From Planctomycetota bacterium (GTDB taxonomy: Bacteria > Planctomycetota > Planctomycetia > Planctomycetales > Planctomycetaceae): a stretch of DNA of 64,000 nucleotides. Location of the stretch: the NCBI GenBank assembly GCA_030836185.1, contig JAURQH010000104.1:1-64000 (forward strand), given 5' to 3'. The translations under genes were made by a program, and so were the position numbers. This document shows, piece by piece, positions 54,316 through 62,922 of this stretch; within the stretch, counting starts at the first letter, position 1, and every line of letters starts with the position of its first letter. The notes beneath the pieces were generated by a model. That model made no database searches. It saw only the letters and a program-made list of their open reading frames with translations, and was not told where the DNA came from.

Positions 54316-55479
54316 TCACTTGAATTGCTGTCGGTATTGGCCCGGAGTTAGTTTTGTCGAGCGTCGAAACACCGTTGCCAAATATTGCACAGAACCAAAT
54401 CCCGTCTGAGTTGCAATTTCGGAGAGTGTGTCATTTGTTGTTTTCAATAACTCCTGTGTTCGCTCCAAACGAAAGCGTTCAATTTCGTCGTGCACAGTGC
54501 GACCGAGAGTGACTCGAAAACGGTTGTCAAGAGTCGAGCGTGAGACATCCATTTCCTTGAGTACGTCCGAAACGCGCACTCCCGATTCAAGCTGCAAGCG
54601 TATATATTCGACAGCGCGCGCAACAAGTTTATCAGTAATGGCAATCGTGTTGGTTGACTCCCGAACGTCAATGCCAATCGGGGGTACAATTTGACGACGT
54701 CTCGAGTTCGAAATTCGCCGCCCGGAAATTAAGTCGTCGAGCAGTCGAGCCGCTTCATATCCAATCGTATTGGTTCCCAACACGATGCTGGACAATGTGG
54801 GGTACGCCAGTTCGCATATCATTTCATCATTATCAACGCCAAGAATGGCAACGTCCGCAGGGATGCGTAACCCTAATCGACGACATGCTTCCTGAACATG
54901 CCTGGCACGGGCATCGTTACAGGCAAACAATCCAATCGGCAATCGTAATGTGGAAAGCCAGTTACAAAGACCTTTCTGAACGGCTTCCCACTGTTGCGCA
55001 CTTGAGTGTCTTCCAAAATACGTCGAACAGTCAAAGCCTCGTTCGTTCACCGCCTCCTGAAAGCAGACCCCTCGCATTCGTGACCAAGGATTGAAAGGCG
55101 TCTGTCGAATTCCGCAGTACGCAAAATTTGTGAATCCTTGATCCAGAAAGTGTTGTGCAGCCAATTTAGCAACCGCCGGATTGTCTGTGGTGACGTAGGG
55201 TGTATCGTGAGTCCATGCCTTATCAAAAATAGCTCCACCGATATTTACCACAGGAAACTTCAGTCCTCTCACCGCTTCAAACACCTGTTGATCGTCAAGA
55301 TCAGCAATCAACCCCTGTCCACGCCAACGCTTTAAGTTAGGGATTTTCGCCAGCGGCTCGTCTTCAACATAGAGCCGCCATTTGCGATGCGTTCGCGTAA
55401 AGCGAGCGATCCCCGTGACAACCTTACGGTCGTACGGCTTGTTGATGTTCAAGATCAGTGCAATTTCTTGTTGCGACAT
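54316..55479 (-). CDS. XylR-type regulator: LacI-like sensor plus AraC helix-turn-helix
   Basis: The product is 387 residues from the ATG at 55479. The N-terminal 270 residues form a periplasmic-binding-protein-like sensor (IALILNINKPYDRKVVTGIARF, LIADLDDQQVFEAV, PVVNIGG, YVTTDNPAVAKLAAQHFLDQGFTNFAYCG, FACNDARARHVQEACRRLGLRIPADVAILGVDNDEMICEL). The C-terminal 100 residues are a double AraC helix-turn-helix (RVSDVLKEMDVSRSTLDNRFRVTLGRTVHDEIERFRLERTQELL, then SEIATQTGFGSVQYLATVFRRSTKLTPGQYRQQF). E. coli XylR has the same order and binds xylose. It is divergent from the DUF1080 operon and probably controls it through the dyad at 55536. Confidence 0.9.
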   Translation of the reverse strand: MSQQEIALILNINKPYDRKVVTGIARFTRTHRKWRLYVEDEPLAKIPNLKRWRGQGLIADLDDQQVFEAVRGLKFPVVNIGGAIFDKAWTHDTPYVTTDNPAVAKLAAQHFLDQGFTNFAYCGIRQTPFNPWSRMRGVCFQEAVNERGFDCSTYFGRHSSAQQWEAVQKGLCNWLSTLRLPIGLFACNDARARHVQEACRRLGLRIPADVAILGVDNDEMICELAYPTLSSIVLGTNTIGYEAARLLDDLISGRRISNSRRRQIVPPIGIDVRESTNTIAITDKLVARAVEYIRLQLESGVRVSDVLKEMDVSRSTLDNRFRVTLGRTVHDEIERFRLERTQELLKTTNDTLSEIATQTGFGSVQYLATVFRRSTKLTPGQYRQQFK

Positions 55480-55535
55480 ATCGAATCCAATGATGACCAT
55501 GCAGTTCATCGAAGTGTGTAATGATTTATTATAAG

Positions 55536-55565
55536 GAATTTGCAATATCGCACCATTGCGAATTC
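55536..55565. promoter_or_regulatory. Dyad in the divergent regulator/DUF1080 promoter region
   Basis: GAATTTGCAAT (55536-55546) and ATTGCGAATTC (55555-55565) are inverse copies at 10 of 11 bases with an eight-base spacer. Two further TCGCAAA words lie closer to the DUF1080 start. The position, 57 bases from both start codons, fits an operator for the XylR-type regulator. Confidence 0.5.
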
Positions 55566-55622
55566 AGTTGCTGCTCGCAAAAATTGTAAGTTCGTCAACA
55601 TCTCTTTTTTGAAAGATCGCAA

Positions 55623-56246
55623 ATGTCGATTCGCAACATCACCCTCAATTTTTCTCTACTCCTGATATGTTTTGTTGGAGCAGACATTTCTGCAGAAGAT
55701 AACGCCAAATGGAAATCATTGTTTGACGGCAAGACCATGAATGGTTGGGAAAAAGTCGGTAATGAAAATAGTGTTTGGAGTGTGAAAGATGGGGCGCTTT
55801 CCGGGTCTGGACCAGCTTCGATGTTGGTCAACACATCAGGTTCGTACAAAAACTTCAAATATCGAGCAGAGATCAAAATCAGCGACGGCGGTAATTCAGG
55901 ACTTTATTTCCGCACAACACGCAAACCGGGCTTCAGTGATGGTTACGAAGCTCAAATCGACAGCACTCACACCGATCCGATCCGCACCGGGTCACTCTAT
56001 GGCATGTGTCACGTCTACCAACAACACGTCAAACCTGACACCTGGTTCACTTATGAAATTGAAGTCCGCGATGACATTTGGCGCGGGCGCAAAATGACCC
56101 GCATCAAAGTGACCATCAATAACAACGAACTGTATGAGTATCTCGACTTTGAAAAGACATTCAAAGAAGGTCATTTTGCTTTCCAGCATCACGACCCCGG
56201 CAGCATCGTTCATATCCGTAAAGTTGAAGTCCTGCCACTCCCCTAG
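55623..56246 (+). CDS. DUF1080 (3-keto-disaccharide hydrolase-like) protein, exported
   Basis: The product is 207 residues with a signal peptide (LNFSLLLICFVGADISA). WKSLFDGKTMNGWEKVGNEN, VWSVKDGALSGSGPASML, KYRAEIKISDGGNSGLYFRT, GYEAQIDSTHTDPIRTGSLYG and GHFAFQHHDPGSIVHIRKVEVLPL give the single-domain DUF1080 sandwich. It closely resembles the protein at 33406. It is the first gene after the divergent regulator, and is followed by a larger, broken DUF1080 gene. A role in 3-keto-sugar hydrolysis outside the cytoplasm is a family-level inference. Confidence 0.88.
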   Translation: MSIRNITLNFSLLLICFVGADISAEDNAKWKSLFDGKTMNGWEKVGNENSVWSVKDGALSGSGPASMLVNTSGSYKNFKYRAEIKISDGGNSGLYFRTTRKPGFSDGYEAQIDSTHTDPIRTGSLYGMCHVYQQHVKPDTWFTYEIEVRDDIWRGRKMTRIKVTINNNELYEYLDFEKTFKEGHFAFQHHDPGSIVHIRKVEVLPLP

Positions 56247-56330
56247 ACGTTACGTAGCTGAGTGAGATGAATGCTCACTCAGCCTGTTGCAAATCTCATC
56301 ACAATCGCTCATTATTTGGCGGCGATTCTC

Positions 56331-57549
56331 ATGAAACTGACAACACTTTCCTTGCTGGCGATGACTTTCTTGACAACCGCGATCCATGCGGAAGAACCTC
56401 AAACGGGATTAGCCAATCTCTTCAACGGTAAAGATCTGATGGGCTGGACTCAGAAGAATGGCACCGCCACCTATCGTGTCGAGGACGGTGCGATTGTTGG
56501 AAAGACCAATGAAGGTAGTCCAAATTCGTTCCTGTGCTCTGACAAACTCTACGGCGACTTTGAATTTCACTTTGAGGTGAAGGTTGATCCTCAATTGAAT
56601 TCCGGTGTTCAAATTCGTTCGCAAACAGTTGGCGACACTCCAGAAGGTCGTGTCAATGGGCCTCAAGTCGAAATCTCACTCGACAAGATGGCAGGCTATG
56701 TATACGGCGAATCGGCGGGGGGGGTGGATGACGCCCGATGCGGATCGCAAACCACACGATCACTTCATCGATGGTGAATGGAACTCTTACCGCGTCGTCG
56801 CGTTTGGAAATCAAATTCAAACGTGGATCAACGGTCATCAGATCTCAAACCTGACACATGATGAGCGTTATGAGTCTCATCCTAAAGGGTTCATTGGATT
56901 ACAGGTCCACGGCATCGGCGCTGGTCAAGGGCCTTACGAAGTCCGTTGGCGAAACTTGAAACTGCGCGACTTATCGCAATTTTCTTCGCTCTACAACCGC
57001 AAAGACTTAAGTGGCTGGAAGACCACCGGGAATTGGCTCCCTCAAGAGGATGGTTCGCTTCTCATTCGGCCCCGCGAGGGTGAAAAAGGTTGGACCCGTT
57101 ACGATGCGTATCTTTTCTCCGAGAAGCAGTACAAAGATTTTGTTGCCGACTTTGAATATTCCTACCCGCCCGGTGGAAACAGTGGATTCTACTTTCGCGT
57201 TGGCGATTTGAAAGACCCTGTTGGCACAGGAATCGAAGCCCAGATTCTCGATTCCTCCCAAAAAGAAGGGCCTCTCAGCTCGCACGATCATGGTGGTATT
57301 GTCAGCACCAGTGCAGCGGCATCAAAGAATATGTCTCGACCACCTGGTGAATGGAACCGAATGGTTGTGACCTGCATCGGCTCACAATATCGGGTTGAAC
57401 TCAACGGTGAATCGATTATTGATGTTGACCTGAGCCAAACACCCGTCAAAGACCGACCGCTCAAAGGTTACATTGGTTTCCAGGATCACGGGTAACCCAA
57501 CAACATTATGTTCCGCAACATCCGAATCCGCGACCTGAGCAATGAATAG
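56331..57549 (+). pseudogene. Two-domain DUF1080 gene with frameshift and stop codon
   Basis: The first frame starts at 56331 (KLTTLSLLAMTFLTTAIHA signal peptide, then GLANLFNGKDLMGWTQ) and gives a normal DUF1080 domain as far as YGESAGG. At 56717-56724 there are eight G; with seven the frame would read GGWMTPDADRKPHDHFIDGE and continue through the rest of domain one and a second DUF1080 domain (SLYNRKDLSGWKTTGNW, GGNSGFYFRVGDLK, KDRPLKGYIGFQDHG). A TAA at 57493-57495 then interrupts, after which NNIMFRNIRIRDLSNE completes the natural end at 57549. Two independent lesions argue for a pseudogene rather than a single sequencing error. Confidence 0.8.
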
Positions 57550-57679
57550 ACCAGTTCGCCCACAAAACAAGAACGTCGAATTCGTGTGACCGATTGCTCA
57601 AACTTCATCCGACGTCACGAACATTGATAAAACGCTTGAAACGGCTCATTACAACTCTCGACAACCAAGGGGACTTCAC

Positions 57680-58561
57680 ATGCCACGAATGATAACAACT
57701 ACCGCTCGCTGTTTGGCCTTTTTGGCGGCATTTCCGCTCAACGCGGAAGAGGTCGAGATTACTCCCGATGTTGTCTATGGTCACAAATTCGGATTGGCAA
57801 CGACCTTCGATGTCTTCACACCCAAAAAAAACGCCAACGGCGCAGCGGTATTATTTATGGTGAGCGGAGGCTGGTACTCGCATTGGACGTCGCCGGAGCA
57901 AACTCAACACATGTTTCGCCCATTAACCGACGCAGGGTTCACCGTGTTTGCCGTGCGTCATGGCAGCAGTCCCAAATTCTCAATTGCTGAAGCGGTTGCC
58001 GATGTGCGGCACAGCGTTCGTTTCATTCGCATGAACGCCGAGAAATTCGCCATCGATCCTGCTCGGATCGGCGTCTTTGGGATGACTGCTGGCGGTCATC
58101 TCTCGTTGATGCTCGGCACTGCGTCTGACGAAGGTGATCCCAACTCCAAGGATCCCGTACGGAAAGTGAGTGATCGCGTACAAGCTATCGTTGCTTATGT
58201 CGCCCCAACAGACTTGCGAGTGGCCGCCCAAGATGCCCCCAACCGACTCCCCGCGTACGCAAATTTTCCTGCTCTTCGAATTGATCAAAAGACGGCCGCC
58301 GTTGATTCACCATTGTTGCATGTCACTGCCGATGATCCACCAACCCTACTGCTCGCAGGTGCAAAAGACGAACTCGTCCCAATCTTTCACAGCCGCAATA
58401 TTCAGGCGGCTTTCAAAAAAGCTGGCGTTGAGAGTCAACTTATCGAATTCGAGAACGCTGGGCATGGCTTCGCCGGAGAAGACGCTCACAGGGCGACCTT
58501 GGGAATGGTCGGCTGGTTTGTCAAACATTTGACGGAACAAAAACCCGAGGTTTCGGAGTGA
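57680..58561 (+). CDS. Alpha/beta hydrolase (esterase-like) with altered nucleophile, exported
   Basis: The product is 293 residues with a short hydrophobic start (RCLAFLAAFPLNA) and an AAGGGGA ribosome-binding site. The fold is that of planctomycete dienelactone- or BD-FAE-like esterases: VVYGHKFGLATTFDVFTP, LFMVSGGWYSHW (oxyanion region), RHSVRFIRMNAEKFAIDPARIGVFG, PPTLLLAGAKDELVPI (Asp) and FENAGHGF (His). The nucleophile elbow reads GMTAGGH with Thr136 where GxSAGGH is expected; the paralogue at 59756 keeps Ser136. The protein may be inactive, use Thr, or have a non-catalytic role. It probably belongs to the regulator-controlled cluster. Confidence 0.82.
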   Translation: MPRMITTTARCLAFLAAFPLNAEEVEITPDVVYGHKFGLATTFDVFTPKKNANGAAVLFMVSGGWYSHWTSPEQTQHMFRPLTDAGFTVFAVRHGSSPKFSIAEAVADVRHSVRFIRMNAEKFAIDPARIGVFGMTAGGHLSLMLGTASDEGDPNSKDPVRKVSDRVQAIVAYVAPTDLRVAAQDAPNRLPAYANFPALRIDQKTAAVDSPLLHVTADDPPTLLLAGAKDELVPIFHSRNIQAAFKKAGVESQLIEFENAGHGFAGEDAHRATLGMVGWFVKHLTEQKPEVSE

Positions 58562-58629
58562 CGTTTCCTTATTTGGGATTTCATGACAAACGACTGACAC
58601 CATAATAATCACCAAAAAAGAAGACTTGC

Positions 58630-59709
58630 ATGAAAGTATTTACGCTGACCATCGCTCTGTGCTTTGTTCCCACCAGTGGACTCGTGGCGCAAGAGACGAG
58701 ATTGCCGCGAAGCACTCCCGAAGCACAAGGAGTTTCCTCCGAAGCAATTCGTGACTTTATTCAAACTGCGGATCGGGAGGTTCACTCGATGCACAGCTTC
58801 ATGATAGTGAGACACGGACATGTCGTTGCTGAGGCCTGGTGGGAACCCGAGTCGGCAGAAAAGCCGCATGTCTTGTGGTCACTGAGTAAAAGCTTCACTT
58901 CAACGGCTGTCGGGCTCGCTATCAAAGAGGGCAAGATCGCTCTCGACGATCAAGTCACCAAGTTTTTTCCCGATGACATCCCACCGAGCCCGTCTGCAAA
59001 CTTGCAGGCAATGCGAATTCGCGATTTACTGACAATGAATGCCGGTCATCAGAATGAACTCAACTGGCGAGTTGCCAAAAATTGGGCGCAGGCATTTTTG
59101 GCTCACCCTGTCCCACACAAACCAGGTAAGCACTTTCGCTACAACACACCCGCAACCTACATGCTCTCTGCCATCGTGCAAAAAGTGACTGGAGAAACCG
59201 TTCTCGACTATTTAACTCCACGTCTTTTTGAACCACTTGGAATCGAGAAACCGAAATGGGATAACAGTCCACAAGGTATCTCGATTGGTGGATACGGACT
59301 GTACCTGCGAACTGAAGATATCGCTAAATTTGGGCAGTTATACCTTCAAAAAGGAAAATGGAACGGTAATCAACTCATTCCTGCCAAGTGGATTGAACAA
59401 GCGACCTCGAAACAAGTCCCCAATGGCGACAATCCCGATTCCGACTGGAATCAAGGTTATGGCTTTCAATTTTGGATGTGCCGACACAACGCCTATCGTG
59501 GTGACGGCAAAGACGGTCAGTTTTGCATTGTGCTGCCCGAGCAGGATGCCGTAATCGCCATCACTGCCAACACCGGTAACATCCAGGCGGAATTGAACAT
59601 TGTCTGGGATAAACTGCTTCCCGCCTTCTCCGATAAACCACTCAACAAAAATCCCGCAGCATTGACTAAACTCAAGGCAACGATTTCTCAACTGAAAGCC
59701 TCGCGTTGA
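58630..59709 (+). CDS. Serine hydrolase of the class C beta-lactamase family, exported
   Basis: The product is 359 residues with a signal peptide (FTLTIALCFVPTSGLVA). The catalytic SxxK is S84-L-S-K87 in VLWSLSKSFTSTAVGLA, the second motif YxN appears as RYNTPATYML, and GYGLYLRTEDIAKFGQLYL and NQGYGFQFWMCRHN follow. Such proteins act as esterases, peptidases or transesterases rather than antibiotic-resistance enzymes. Beside DUF1080 proteins and alpha/beta hydrolases, removal of an ester group from a carbohydrate is plausible. It is convergent with the hydrolase at 59756. Confidence 0.88.
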   Translation: MKVFTLTIALCFVPTSGLVAQETRLPRSTPEAQGVSSEAIRDFIQTADREVHSMHSFMIVRHGHVVAEAWWEPESAEKPHVLWSLSKSFTSTAVGLAIKEGKIALDDQVTKFFPDDIPPSPSANLQAMRIRDLLTMNAGHQNELNWRVAKNWAQAFLAHPVPHKPGKHFRYNTPATYMLSAIVQKVTGETVLDYLTPRLFEPLGIEKPKWDNSPQGISIGGYGLYLRTEDIAKFGQLYLQKGKWNGNQLIPAKWIEQATSKQVPNGDNPDSDWNQGYGFQFWMCRHNAYRGDGKDGQFCIVLPEQDAVIAITANTGNIQAELNIVWDKLLPAFSDKPLNKNPAALTKLKATISQLKASR

Positions 59710-59755
59710 GAAGAGATCGCCTGCTGCTGAATGGACTCTTCGCATCGTCTGATGG

Positions 59756-60625
59756 TTATGGCTTTGTGGTCTGCTCTTTGTGCAGATTGTTGAGCCACTC
59801 CAGTGACCGCTTTTGCCAAGCCTCCCACATGGGGCCTTGATAGCGATTGAGACCGTGTCCGCCGGACGGCAATTCCAGATATTCCGTAGGGACGTTGTGT
59901 TTTTTCAGAGCGTCATGAAATGCCCGACTGTTTGCGGGAACAACGACTTTGTCATCAAGGGCATGGGTTAAGAATGTCGGAGAGGATTGGGCTGTGACCT
60001 GCTTTTCGTTGGAGAAGAGCTCAATCAATTCGGTCAAAGGCTTTTCTCCGAGGAGCCTGCGACGTGAACCGCCGTGCGTCGTGGGAGCCATCGTGATGAC
60101 GGGATAAACAAGAATCGCAAAGTCAGGACGGGAGGATTGTCGCTTGATCGGTTCCTCGGAATTCTTGTCACCCTTGTCGAAATGAGTCGCCGCCGTGGAC
60201 GCCAAATGTCCGCCAGCGGAAAAGCCGATGATGCCAAGTTTGTCCGAATCAATCTTCCAGTCAATGGCATTCGCACGTGCTGTCCGAATCGCATGTTGTG
60301 CGTCCAACAATGGAACAAACGGCCTTCCCTTCGGCAATCGATACTCCAAGACAAGTCCGGTAATACTGTGGCGGTTCAGCCATTTTGCGATTTCGTGACC
60401 TTCCGCACCAGTCACTAACCCTCCATATCCTCCGCCGGGACAGATGATGATGGCGGGTCCGCTGGGAGTCTCTGGGCGGTGCAGAGTCAACCACGCCTCC
60501 CCATCCTCAAAAGTCCCATCACCATTAGGGGCTTGTCCCTTCCAAAGAGAGAATCTCGTTGGTTTTTCATCTGCCAAGCAAACAGAATTTGAAATCATCA
60601 GACTCAGAATAATGAGCAGCCGCAT
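59756..60625 (-). CDS. Alpha/beta hydrolase, acetyl-esterase/BD-FAE type, exported
   Basis: The product is 289 residues with a signal peptide (RLLIILSLMISNSVCLA). IIICPGGGYGGL is the oxyanion-hole HGGG-like motif, the nucleophile is Ser136 in IIGFSAGGHLAST, the acid is in FLTHALDDKVVV and the histidine in LPSGGHGL. The pattern matches xylan/feruloyl acetyl esterases of the BD-FAE group. It should deacylate polysaccharides in the periplasm. It lies 38 bases after the PSD1-type gene on the same strand and may be the last gene of that operon. Confidence 0.88.
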   Translation of the reverse strand: MRLLIILSLMISNSVCLADEKPTRFSLWKGQAPNGDGTFEDGEAWLTLHRPETPSGPAIIICPGGGYGGLVTGAEGHEIAKWLNRHSITGLVLEYRLPKGRPFVPLLDAQHAIRTARANAIDWKIDSDKLGIIGFSAGGHLASTAATHFDKGDKNSEEPIKRQSSRPDFAILVYPVITMAPTTHGGSRRRLLGEKPLTELIELFSNEKQVTAQSSPTFLTHALDDKVVVPANSRAFHDALKKHNVPTEYLELPSGGHGLNRYQGPMWEAWQKRSLEWLNNLHKEQTTKP

Positions 60626-60663
60626 GTTTACCGACCCCGATTGAAGTGAGAAGTAGAATGACT

Positions 60664-62922
60664 CTAATGGTTAAATGCAAATTCCGTGGAGTTCAGTAAT
60701 CCCCACAGAATGTCTTCGTAAGCCGAATAATCGTTTTCGGCATTGGCGAGAAGTGCTTGCATGGAACTGAGTTCTTCGGGAGTCGGCTTTCTGTTGAGCG
60801 CCATAACAAAAAGTTCTTCGATCATCGTCTCTGGTGTTTTGTTGCTTGCCAGAAGCTCATTGATGCGCCCTCCCGCGCCGAGCCGAGACCGCAAGGTGTC
60901 GCCAACAGCGAGATGGAGCGTCTGTGACAATGTTGGTTCAGTCTTGGTTTCGCAGGCACAAATCGTTGCCCGGCTGGAACGTCCGAATGTTTCAAAGAAT
61001 TGGTCGCCAAATTGTGGCCCTCCTGTATCACCAGAGAGCCGTGGGTACACGTCAATCGCTCGCGTTCCGGTGGGAAATCCACTGAAGTTTCGAGGCACAC
61101 CGGTAACTGTCACTACGGAATCCATCAACACATCAGCCCGAAGACGACGCAATTTCGCGTGAGAAAACTGACGTGTATCTAAACGATTTGAATCGTTTGG
61201 CCGAGAACTCAATTGGTACACCCGCGAGTTACAAATTTCACGGACCAGAGTTCGGAGATTGAAATCTGAATCTACGAGATGTTCTGATAAGGCACGCAGC
61301 AGCGGTTCATTGGTCGGTGGATTACTGACGCGAACATCATCAACCGGCTCGATGACTCCTCGACCAAGTAGCTGAGCCCAAATACGATTGGCAAGATTGC
61401 GGCTGAACATCTCGTTGTCAGCTGAGGTTAACCAATCTGCAAGTTGTTGCCGCGGATCGCCCGTGTAATCGAGAGGTTCGTTGGCACCCAGTGTGCGGGC
61501 GGGCATGGGGCGACCATCGACCAAATGCCGGGCGGGCGGCATTGTTGTGTCGTAGTAGATGCGTTGCTCGCGCGGTTCGACGCCCGGTTTTCTTTTGATG
61601 CCGGAAAAAAAACTGACAAAGCTGTAATAGTCGTCCATCGTCCAACGATCAAACGGGTGGTTGTGGCATTCTGCACACTGAATCTGGATGCCGAGGAACA
61701 CCTGGGAAAAATCGGCGGCGAATGCCTTGGGCTCAAATCGTGGCCCGTGTACCAGCATTGTATAGGTATTGGCGGGACCGTTGATCAGATTGCTGCCCGA
61801 CGCGGAGACCATTTCCGAAACGAAATCGTTGAGCGGTCGATCATTCCTTAACTGCGTTCGAATCCATTCATAGTATGCGTCGGCGGCTTTAATGTGCGTC
61901 CCCACGGGTGCATAGTTGCCACCCATAATGCGTAGTTGTTCCGCCCAGAGAGCTGTCCATAAGTCGGCAAAAGCGTCGTCTGCGAGGAGCGAATCAATCT
62001 TCTGTTCGCGTTTCTTAGCACTTTGATCTGATACAAAGGCGTGATATTCATCGACCGTTGGTGACCGGCCTGCCAAATCCAGAGTAATTCGACGCAAGAA
62101 GGTTTCGTCATCGCACAGTGGTGAAGGGGCGATGCGTAATTTCTGTAAACGGTTAAACACAAGCTCGTCAATGTAGTTTACCACCGGAGGATCGGGCCAA
62201 GTGAAATTTTCCGCTGAAGGAAGCACGATCACTTCAGCTCCAGAAGTGAATCGATTGAAGCGAGCAAAGACGTTGCTATCGCCGGGGCCGGTGGCGGTGA
62301 GGCGGCCATCTTCCCGGATGTCGACGACGCTGCCGTTATTGCTGTGAAATCGGGCAAGAGTTGTGACATCACGTTGCGATCCGTCACTGGCAATCGCAGT
62401 GACACGAATCGAATTCTGCTCGCCCGCCCGATTGAAAACAAAGCTGTCGGTGGACAATTTCAGTTCCACCACTTCCGGGACAGGACCAGCGTCATTGAGT
62501 CCTCCTTCTTCGATCCAACGCAGTAACGTTGTATAATATTCACTTTCTGGATCAAAGAGTTTGCCTCCCGTGTGCGGCACGCGGCCTGTTGCCTTACGCA
62601 GCAACAGGCTCTGTTCAGGTCGAGCGACATTGATACGCCGACCGATCATTTCTTCACTAATACGAAAGTAGTCTCCTTGGGGATCGTAACCAAATAACGA
62701 CAGGTGAAACCCGTCTTTACCGCGGGCTGCACCGTGGCACGTTCCTGAATTGCATCCGGCCCGAAACAGGATCGGCATCACGTCCTGCTGAAAGCTGACA
62801 TCTTCAGCGAGTAGATTTGAATTAAGGGTGCAACAAAACATGAACACACCAAGACAAAGCGAAAATCGTTTGCCTTGGCTTCGTTGCAAAGCTGGTGATG
62901 TTTGGAAGTCAGCCTGAATCAC
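60664..62922 (-). CDS. DUF1549/DUF1553 (PSD1) protein with Ig-like domain, exported
   Basis: The product is 752 residues from a GTG at 62922, which overlaps the TGA of the upstream gene (GTGA), so translation is coupled. After a signal peptide (SLCLGVFMFCCTLNSNLLA) comes a haem-type region (CNSGTCHGAARGKDGFHLSLFG), then a bacterial Ig-like segment (ITAIASDGSQRDVT-like, about 165-235), DUF1549 (VNYIDELVFNRLQKLRIAPS, RRITLDLAGRSPTVDE) and DUF1553 (NRIWAQLLGRGVIEPVDD, SRVYQLSSRPNDSN). It is a shorter relative of the gene at 10499. A partner DUF1501 gene would be expected, but is not next to it within the window. Confidence 0.85.
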   Translation of the reverse strand: MIQADFQTSPALQRSQGKRFSLCLGVFMFCCTLNSNLLAEDVSFQQDVMPILFRAGCNSGTCHGAARGKDGFHLSLFGYDPQGDYFRISEEMIGRRINVARPEQSLLLRKATGRVPHTGGKLFDPESEYYTTLLRWIEEGGLNDAGPVPEVVELKLSTDSFVFNRAGEQNSIRVTAIASDGSQRDVTTLARFHSNNGSVVDIREDGRLTATGPGDSNVFARFNRFTSGAEVIVLPSAENFTWPDPPVVNYIDELVFNRLQKLRIAPSPLCDDETFLRRITLDLAGRSPTVDEYHAFVSDQSAKKREQKIDSLLADDAFADLWTALWAEQLRIMGGNYAPVGTHIKAADAYYEWIRTQLRNDRPLNDFVSEMVSASGSNLINGPANTYTMLVHGPRFEPKAFAADFSQVFLGIQIQCAECHNHPFDRWTMDDYYSFVSFFSGIKRKPGVEPREQRIYYDTTMPPARHLVDGRPMPARTLGANEPLDYTGDPRQQLADWLTSADNEMFSRNLANRIWAQLLGRGVIEPVDDVRVSNPPTNEPLLRALSEHLVDSDFNLRTLVREICNSRVYQLSSRPNDSNRLDTRQFSHAKLRRLRADVLMDSVVTVTGVPRNFSGFPTGTRAIDVYPRLSGDTGGPQFGDQFFETFGRSSRATICACETKTEPTLSQTLHLAVGDTLRSRLGAGGRINELLASNKTPETMIEELFVMALNRKPTPEELSSMQALLANAENDYSAYEDILWGLLNSTEFAFNH

